In this document: piece after piece, positions 57,027 through 64,000 of the stretch | Layout: each line of letters begins with the position of its first letter | Position numbering within the stretch: position 1 is the first letter of the stretch | From: Celoporthe dispersa | Taxonomy: Eukaryota; Ascomycota; Sordariomycetes; Diaporthales; Cryphonectriaceae | DNA: 64,000 bases | Reading direction: 5' to 3' | Assembly: GCA_016584495.1 (NCBI GenBank) | Contig: WAID01000009.1 | Coordinates: 3,100,001-3,164,000 of the forward strand | Notes under the pieces: model-generated | Databases searched by the model: none | What the model was told of the DNA's origin: nothing | What the model saw: the letters and a program-made list of their open reading frames with translations, nothing else | Program-made: the position numbers and the translations under genes

Positions 57027-58718
57027 ATGAACTCACCAATCTCCCTCTCCTCCAAAGACCTCAAAATCATGGGTGCCAGAATGCCCCCTCCGCATCGTTT
57101 CCTCAACATGCGGAGTCCCTTCTCCCGAGCAGTCCTGCTCGCCGGCTTCGTCATTGCCATGGTCGTCCTGACCATGAAGGCCAACACCTACGACGTGCGA
57201 TCCGCCGTCCTCAAGGCAACCACCACCGCCAAACAGGCAATAACAGCACAGCGGCCCCTGGACCCCTCGAGCGAGTTCCACGGCCTCGACTCGGAGAACT
57301 ACTGGCCCAGCGTGCCGACCAACACCTCCGCCATGATGAACTGCAACTATGACACCCAGCACCTCAAGAAGCTGCAGGACCGGTACGAGCTCGGCGAGCA
57401 GTTCGAGTATTTCAAGCGCTACATCCAGGTCTCTCGCCAGGACATCGAGAGGCAGAAGATGACCAAGCTGGACCAGTTCTTCCTGCCCAACACCGCCAAG
57501 ACGGTCGACCTGGGAAAGAAGAACATGAACGAGCAGTGCCCCGAGCCCCTGGTCGTACCTGTCCCCAAGTCTCCTGCACCCGACACTGCGAACCTGACCG
57601 ACTTCATCTTTGGTGTATCCACCACCTACCAGCGTTTCACCGACAGCGAGACCAGCCCCATCGATGACTGGACCTACTGGCTGACCGACAGCCACGGCAG
57701 CACGAACGGTGGCAAGCTTGTGCTCCTGCTGCTTGATGCCACGGACGACGAGCTGTACGATGCGTGGGACCGGCTGCACAAGGTCGGAATTGATGCCGAC
57801 GTGTTCCACTCGGACAGCTCCCTGGAGATGGCTGTCCGCTACCTGACGCTGGTGCCAACACTGTACAACCACCGCGAGCGGCCCAACAAGAAGTGGCTGG
57901 TGCTGTGCGACGACGACACCTTCTTCCCTTCCCCCAACGCCCTCGTCGAGGCGATCGCAGCCTATGACCCGACCAAACCCCTGTACATCGGCACCTTCTC
58001 TGAGAACGTCGCCCAGATCGAGCGTCACGGATCGCAGGCGTATGGTGGCGCTGGTGTCTTTATCAGCATGTCTGTGGGCGAGATGGTCACGGAGCTCTAC
58101 GACCAGTGCAAGACGGCAGAGAAGCTCCAGGAGGCCGACACCGGCTACGGGCCCCAAGGCGACATCCTGCTGCGCAAGTGCATCTACGAGAACAGCGATG
58201 TCCGGCTGAGCCTCGAGAACGACCTTTGGCAGCTCGACATCTACGACGACCCCTCCGGCTTCTACGAGAGCGGCATCAAGCCCCTCTCGCTGCACCACTT
58301 CCACGGCGGCGCTTACCACATTGCCTATCCCTTCCAGTACACGAAGCTCGCCCACATCTGCGGCGAGGACTGCTTCATGCAGCGCTTCATGACTCAGGAC
58401 GATTTCGTCCTGTCCACTGGCTACAGCATTGCTCAGTACCCAGAGGGCGCCGACTACAACTGGGACCAATTTGAGAGGACGTTCAACCCGAACGACGACA
58501 AGAACTGGCTCCTGGACCACGCGTTTGGGCCTCAGCGTGGATCGCTCCTCAAGACCGGCGAGAAGATCGCCTGGGAGCTGAAGTCGGCCTCCCTGAACGA
58601 CGACAACACCGTGTCACAGGTGTACGTGCGCAAGGCCAAGGACGCACGGTGGGTAGATGCCGAGGGCTGGCCGATGAGCCAGGTTGATGGTGTCATCGAG
58701 CTTGTGTGGCTGCCATGA
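57027..58718 (+). CDS. GT31/fringe-like glycosyltransferase, type II membrane protein
   Basis: An intronless ORF of 563 aa. A single membrane segment near the N-terminus (SRAVLLAGFVIAMVVLTM, about residues 33-50) fits a Golgi type II membrane enzyme. The catalytic region includes KKWLVLCDDDTFFPS, with a DDD metal-binding motif as in fringe-type (GT31-like) transferases. YIGTFSEN, YGGAGVFISMS, GPQGDILLRKC and LSLHHFHGG follow, all typical of the fungal DUF604/fringe group. Donor and acceptor sugars are unknown; the enzyme probably decorates wall or secreted glycans. The ORF has three early Met codons (57027, then MGARMPPP, then MRSPFSR), and any could be the start. The complementary-strand frame (57033-58520) is a shadow of GC-rich codon use. 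Confidence 0.75.
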   Translation: MNSPISLSSKDLKIMGARMPPPHRFLNMRSPFSRAVLLAGFVIAMVVLTMKANTYDVRSAVLKATTTAKQAITAQRPLDPSSEFHGLDSENYWPSVPTNTSAMMNCNYDTQHLKKLQDRYELGEQFEYFKRYIQVSRQDIERQKMTKLDQFFLPNTAKTVDLGKKNMNEQCPEPLVVPVPKSPAPDTANLTDFIFGVSTTYQRFTDSETSPIDDWTYWLTDSHGSTNGGKLVLLLLDATDDELYDAWDRLHKVGIDADVFHSDSSLEMAVRYLTLVPTLYNHRERPNKKWLVLCDDDTFFPSPNALVEAIAAYDPTKPLYIGTFSENVAQIERHGSQAYGGAGVFISMSVGEMVTELYDQCKTAEKLQEADTGYGPQGDILLRKCIYENSDVRLSLENDLWQLDIYDDPSGFYESGIKPLSLHHFHGGAYHIAYPFQYTKLAHICGEDCFMQRFMTQDDFVLSTGYSIAQYPEGADYNWDQFERTFNPNDDKNWLLDHAFGPQRGSLLKTGEKIAWELKSASLNDDNTVSQVYVRKAKDARWVDAEGWPMSQVDGVIELVWLP

Positions 58719-61445
58719 GCGCCCTGAGCTGTCGATGCTACCTACACTATACACACACACCTGCTCGCGCGCATCCGACATGGACCGGGCGAGGAAACCA
58801 TTTGGGCTGCTCGATCGGCTGCGGTCTGAGCGTGAGGGCCAAGAGACCATCAGCCCTCAGCGCACCATTCTGAGCGTCGGCGCCTCGGCCGCCGTAACAC
58901 TGCACCGGATTTAGCGTGCTCGGAACAGAGGCCAGACCCTCACTAGATCAGCCACAGGCCGTCGGGATGGCTACGGGATGCGCCCATCCCACGAGCAGCC
59001 CAAGCCCGACTATTGTCAACATGCGCAATATATTGCGTCTGTACACAATCCCTCCCGTGCCGAACGTGGTCGTCAGCGCTGGAACTTCGCTTCTACCCCA
59101 TCCACTTGTGGGCCTACTTGGCAAATCATTCATCTACACCTTTTTTTCTTTTTCTCTCTTTGTTGCCGGTCCTACCACATCTCCACGGCGAATGATAATG
59201 CCTAATTCTCGGTGGGATCAGTTTGGGTGCGCACCTGCATCCCAAGGACCCAGGACACGACACAACACTCGACAATGATCATTTACACAAAACGCTCGAT
59301 ACACACAGATCTGCATTGCATACGGCGGTTGGGGAGACATTTGGCCTATGGCGTTCAGAGTTACATGCGGTGCTGCTTTCGCATACACACCTATCGGAGG
59401 TGCTACATACTACTACACCCACCCAAATCATTCCAGGAGTTGAGGGGATGTATTCTAACACAAACACATTCCTTCCGATTTCCTTAAGTTCATCGAAGAT
59501 CATTTGGAATAGACTTTCACACCAAAGAGCATTTTTTTTGATCTACTTTTTTGAGCACAAGAGACTGGCTCTGTCTCGTGAGGGGGGGGTTTTACGGGGG
59601 CTTGGTTGGTCTGGTTGGCGCCTTTTCCTGCGCAGTGTACTCTTGGATCATGCAGAAAAGGAACTCTGAAAATGTCAATGAGAGAGCACCACAAGCTGAG
59701 CGAGACGCTCTGTTTGGATGATTGTATATACGGACGTCTTGATGGGGGGTAGATATTAGATGGATGATCAATCCAATCCAACTATGTTCAAATATCTGAT
59801 CTCGTCTTGTTTCCCTTGGTGATGGATAGGTGTGTGATATCTTCCGGGCAGGGCTTCTTCCACACTTTGAGTGTTGGTTGTAGGACTAAGTATCTACTAC
59901 CTCCAGGGGTGGTAGGTACTTGGTAGATTGTCGACGACCCCGATTCTACATGTCGTGTATACGCAAATGATACACAGATTCGTCCATCGGGTGGATGAAT
60001 GGACGCTCACAGTCAGCCCGAAACTGGATGCTGGAAATTTCGGACGCAGGGCCCTGAACCCCGACGCCGTCGTCCTTGGCAGCCTTCCTGCGCCTGTCTG
60101 TCTGCACAATTCCATCCCCATCTCTCTGCCCTTTACCCGAGGCTGTTTTCTGGCCATCTGTCTGTTTGTGTGTCTGTCTGTCTTTCGAGAGATTGCCAGA
60201 CCTAAAGCGTCTGCAAGCGGTAGAAATGTCACGCACTTCACCAACATGACCGAGAGCGGACCCGGGGGTTCTGACCAGAGAAAAGGTTCTGACCAGAGAA
60301 AAATGCCGGAGGGGGAGGGTTTTGGGGAGGAGGAAGGAGGCTCTTCCGGAGCGGCTACCCCCACCGCCTTTTCGTTTTGTCCCTAATTAATTTATCTAGA
60401 GTCCTGAAATTATGGGCGATGATGCACCGGTCCTCTTTCGACCCCCCCCTCACACCTCTTCAAGGGTCCTTTCCTTCTCCGTCCCCTGACGGTTAGAGGC
60501 AAGAAAAGAAAAGAGGAAGCTGTTGTCTACACCTCGACGACGTGCAGCGGCAAGGCGGCGACGGCGGGAGGAGAACCGCCGTTGCCAAGTCCCGGATATA
60601 GTGTATGGCCTCGGGAGGGGTTTCTCACTAACCAGAGCAAGACAGATTGGCATGGGATTGTCCATCCTGTACCCCCACCACCGATAGAGGGGGGAGGGAC
60701 AAAACAAAACGCAACGCTGCTATCTTTCTCGGCCGTGCAGATGTGCAGATGTGTGTTTAAATTAATCTCCGGCGGCATGGTGTGGAGCGATATCTGCTCC
60801 AGACTACCCGCTGGCTCAATCTCCCACCCTTCCTCCCGCGCCCAGCCCGCCGCAATTTCTTGTCCCCATCCTGAATGGAACGAGTGCCGGGGAATCGAAG
60901 GCCGTAGGAGGGAAGGATACTCGAAGAAGACAAGAAGAAGAAGAAAAAGAGGAAGGTTCCGTTGGCGTCATTGACACAAGTCTCGTCAGAACCTAGGCCC
61001 CTGCAGGCAGAACACCCACCACTCAAGGCTGGAACGGGGTGTTAATTAATATGTTTAGGTTGTAGTGCCTCCCTCCCTGGATAACGGAGCCTCAACTCTA
61101 TTTCGTCCTACTTCTATAGGAGTCTATTATAATATGGTTCGTATGGACCGGGGTACAGTCGAGCGAGGTTGATGCTCAACCACAAGGCGAGGCTGTGGCG
61201 GTGTCGACGGCTGCCTGGGGAAGGAGAATATTTGGAGTAGCAAACTTGTGTCGATGGTGTAATAGGCGATCGATATCCAAGAACAAGATCGGGTTCAGGG
61301 CACGCCAGAACGGGGGGGGGGAACTCGCGTTCATAAAGAGAAAGATAAAACTAAGGATGCGGTCTACAAGTGCACACAGGTATCGTCCCAACGCCGCCCT
61401 GAATCAATGACAACCAATGCAGAATGCAGGCTATTGAAAGTCCGC
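58719..61445. other. Convergent intergenic region
   Basis: About 2.7 kb between the converging glycosyltransferase and Ysc84-like genes. It contains C/G homopolymers and an 18-base tandem duplication. Short ORFs (for example 59928-60386 and 60582-60974) have no domains. Confidence 0.5.
60267..60302. repeat. 18-bp tandem duplication
   Basis: Two perfect adjacent copies of an 18-base unit (60267-60284 and 60285-60302). Confidence 0.9.
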
Positions 61446-63182
61446 TCACGATGACTGGCCGCCCTTGGAATCACCCGCGCCGGCCCTGGCAGCAGCAGCG
61501 CCATCCTCCACATAGGCAGGCGGCTGCTCCTGAGCACCATCCGCAGCACCAGATGCCACCTCCGGCGCCATCTCCGAGTACCCCGGCGGCGCACCAGCCA
61601 TGCTGTTCCTCCCCTGCCTGGCCATCTCCTCTTCCAGCTCCCTGCGCTCCCTGGCCTCTCGCTCACGGTTCATCCGCGCCTCGTCCGCGGCCTCCGCAGC
61701 TTTGGCGCGCCCCATAGGCGTCTCTCCAGGTCCCGCAGCCGTAGGTGATCCCGCTCGTTCTCCAATGTTCATCGCTGCCACCCCGGCCGTGGCACCGGTA
61801 ACGCTGCCCCTATCTGCCAGGTGTGGTGACTTCTGCGGGGGGTTCTCGCCCGCCACCGCCCTGTCAAAGACGGGATCGTACCCAGACGGGTATGCGGCCG
61901 GTGCGTTGCCCATGCCGTAGGTGCTGTATGGATCTGGTTCCATCTGGTTCACCCAGGTGCTGCTGCCCTGCTGCTGGCCGTGCCAGCCCTGTGCGCCCCT
62001 GATGGTGTTGAAGAGAGGCTGGACGAGGCCGACCCAGCTGTCCCTGCCTGGCACGCGGGGCACCTCGCCCCTGAGGATCTGCTGGACCGAGACTGCACCG
62101 CCGTAGAAGGCGGCGTTGGCGTCTTTCCTCTCCGTGATGATGGTGCCGTCGACCTGCACACCGGCGTAGAAACCGCGGGATTTGACGTATGAGTAGGTTG
62201 GCTGCTTCATCGCGTTCCGGAGGGCCGAGGGCTTGCGCTCTTTGCCGGCATGAGGACGCTCGGCAGCCTTGGTGGCAGTGGTTCCCTGCTGGTCGTACAT
62301 CTCTTCTGCCTTCTCGGAGGCGGCCTCGCTTGCAGCCGGGGCCCTGCCCTCCTCTGCGCGAATCTTGTAATCGGCCATGATGGGTGTGGTGGGCTTGCTA
62401 TCCGCCTCCCGGACGGCCTCCCTGGGTGGCTCAGGGGAACTCCTGCCCTTCCCCTTTCCCTTGTCCTTGCCCTGTGGGGTTGCAAAGTCAACACTACCAC
62501 CTGCGCCCCACGGGCCCGCGACGACAGCCAGGTCCGACCCGAGCGACATCCTCGTCTGGGTGAAGGCCTCCAGCGCCTCTCTGGTATTTATCACCACGAC
62601 GCAGTCATAGATATCAATGCCCATCATGAACCCCGCCCCCACGCTGTGCACCTGGATGCCCGAGGGCGGCGACCAGCTGCCGTCGGGAAGACGGGAGACG
62701 AGGATACCAGAGCCCGTCGCGCCCGAGATGTGGAAGCCCGCGCGGGCTGTGGTGAAGATGGCCAGGCCGACGGCCCTGGCGATGACCTTGGATGGGATGG
62801 TGAGGAGGGTACGGTTCTTCTTGGGCTTAGCGGGGGCGGTGGTGGGCCTGCCCTCTGCGTCGGTGGTGGGTGCCTCGACGGTCTCGGGGGCTTGGGCGTC
62901 GGTGTAGATGCCGTCCTCTGTAGTTGGTCTCGTTAGCTTTCCCTGATGGCCTCGGAACGTGAACATGATCTTATAGCTTACTGCAGAATGCTCTCAGTAT
63001 CCTGCCTGCCTTCTCGACCTCCTTGTCCATGGTGCTGGGCAGGAACGCCTCCGCGCCCAGCTTGTTCGCCAGCGCGTTAAAAGGCCCAGCAGCCTTGTTG
63101 CTCATGGCGGCGAAGCGCTGTCCCCAGCCGGCCTTCTTGGACGAGCCATCGCCGTCGGAAGGAGGAGGTGGCTGGTGAGGCG

Positions 63183-63214
<32 letters not shown>

Positions 63215-63374
63215 GTTGACGGAGGAGGAGGGTAGTCGTAGAGTTCCGAGTGGGACTCAGGGACGGGATATTCGTTCGGTGCATCGCCAGGCCGTTGTGG
63301 CCTGGTGGAGGTCCAGGAGGAGGAGGAGCGTAGTACTCTCCCTGAGAACCTGTCGGTTGACTCTTCTCTGCCAT
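61446..63374 (-). CDS. Ysc84/DUF500 actin-regulatory protein (one frame break)
   Basis: Exon 1 is 62982-63374 and exon 2 is 61446-62917. The intron at 62918-62981 has GTAAGC, CTAAC and ACAG signals. The start MAEKSQPTGSQGEYYAPPPP is followed by a frame change near 63284-63310, best placed in GGCC at 63299-63302. Adding one base there joins it to NEYPVPESHSELYDYPPPP, a poly-Gln run of ten and GWGQRFAAMSNKAAG, and makes the splice phase fit. Total is about 621 aa. The Ysc84 domain lies at about 180-330: IARAVGLAIFTTARAGFHISG, TGSGILVSRLPDGSWSPPSG and MMGIDIYDCVVVINT. In yeast this domain binds actin and Las17 at endocytic patches. The usual C-terminal SH3 domain is not seen. Instead there is a charged coiled stretch and two PPxY motifs (PPGY, PPAY), which bind WW domains. 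Confidence 0.85.
63184..63213. repeat. (CTG)10 repeat encoding poly-Gln in the Ysc84-like protein
   Basis: Ten CTG units on the plus strand (CAG on the coding strand), inside exon 1 of the Ysc84-like gene. Confidence 0.95.
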
Positions 63375-64000
63375 GATGGTGTCGATGCTGTTGGTCGTCA
63401 CAGGGAGGAAATAGGAAAGATATCAAGCAGCGGTGCCAGTGGTCACAAGTGGTGATGGATGGTAGTAGGGGGGGATGAGGAGAGAAGAACTCGTGTTGCT
63501 GGAGGACAACTTTCTAGGGCAATGATGTTGTATTTAAACTTCTATCTGGGGCGGGGGGGTCTGGATCGTCTGGAACGCGCAAGTCGAGCTTGGCTCTGCG
63601 GCTTGGGCCTTGGAATGGCAAAACAAGCTTTCACGGCAGCTGCATGTGCGCGTGAGCGTCTGTCTGTGTGTGTGCGTGCGTGCGTGCGTGTGTGTGTGTC
63701 ACCAGCCGGCGGTGCCAAGAAGATGGAAACCATCGTGCTATGGTTACCAATCGTGCATCGTATTGTGGCAGTACAACTATAGTGCTGTACCGTAGATAGC
63801 AAAGCCGGAGAGGGGCTCGTCAAAGCACTGACATCATCCCCTGTGGCTCAGAGGGCGCCAGGCCTGAGGGAGCCTGGAAGTGATTGGGTGCCACCTGTAG
63901 GGGCCCCACCGTGGCGGGAGCTCCCAGCGTCCCGGGAGCGAGGCAAAAGCGAGGTTCCAGGGTGTCAGGGTACTATCAGGGTCCTCTCTTCGGGTGTTTA
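63375..64000. other. Upstream region of the Ysc84-like gene
   Basis: About 0.6 kb holding the promoter side of the Ysc84-like gene, a GT/GC repeat at about 63665-63700 and a G-run near 63549-63558. No gene seen. Confidence 0.5.

Noticed and set aside
57033..58520. Minus-strand open frame of 495 codons opposite the glycosyltransferase
   Set aside because: It mirrors a well-supported gene with GC-rich third positions, is rich in Val, Leu and Gly, and has no domain. It is a shadow.
1..64000. tRNA, rRNA, CRISPR, telomere repeats and complete transposons
   Set aside because: I looked for B-box-like motifs, regularly spaced repeats, TTAGGG arrays, transposase motifs and terminal repeats and saw none convincing by eye. 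tRNAscan and a repeat-library search would be decisive.

Overview
This window is a euchromatic stretch of a filamentous ascomycete nuclear genome, most likely a Sordariomycete (inference). Genes are on both strands and monocistronic. Introns are short (about 55-150 nt, GT...AG, often with a CTRAC/CTGAC branch site). Coding DNA is GC-rich and separated by long, pyrimidine- or AT-rich non-coding stretches. The protein families are typical of filamentous ascomycetes: alpha-tubulin with tiny 5' exons, an Lhs1-type ER Hsp70, an ascomycete laccase with a DSGI tail, a DUF3712 membrane protein and a Ysc84/DUF500 actin regulator. No phage, IS element, CRISPR array, rRNA or convincing tRNA was seen.

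Layout from left to right. The 5' end of a DDX60/Ski2-like DEAD-box helicase gene runs off the left edge (-). Next come an F-box/LRR-like protein (-, 1441-3192), a small Ser/Thr-rich secreted, probably GPI-anchored wall protein (+, 5603), DPH3 (-, 7013-7430), an RRM-like protein (+, 8847-9642), an F-box/TPR-like protein (-, 9876-11102), a possible small broken gene (-, 11127-11614) and an adenosine deaminase family enzyme (-, 11909-12994). These are followed by a DUF3712 membrane protein with five exons (+, 14908-16439), a polytopic membrane protein (+, 17194-18379), alpha-tubulin with seven exons (-, 18786-20700), the ER chaperone Lhs1/GRP170 (+, 23894-26945) and a secreted pepsin-like protease (+, 28614-30066). 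Then come a coiled-coil protein of unknown function (-, 31537-32705), a BRD8/Bdc1-like bromodomain protein (+, 36336-39437), a single-pass membrane protein (-, 39922-41512) and a laccase (+, 45169-47238). A gene-poor block of about 9.8 kb precedes a GT31/fringe-like glycosyltransferase (+, 57027-58718). A Ysc84-family actin-binding protein (-, 61446-63374) closes the window.

The genes do not form an obvious pathway or metabolite cluster. They are a mix of housekeeping functions (microtubules, ER folding, diphthamide, actin patches, chromatin) and secreted or cell-surface functions (protease, laccase, GPI protein, DUF3712, glycosyltransferase). I found no convincing new multi-gene system.

The most informative signal cuts across genes. 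At least five otherwise well-conserved or coherent genes (the Lhs1 chaperone, bromodomain protein, Ysc84, and two membrane proteins), and two weaker candidates, each need one or more single-base frame corrections. Almost all sit in or next to a homopolymer run. Where introns are present, the correction makes the phases agree exactly. This points to residual indel errors in the assembly more than to pseudogenes. Gene models built only from uninterrupted ORFs would therefore split or truncate these genes.
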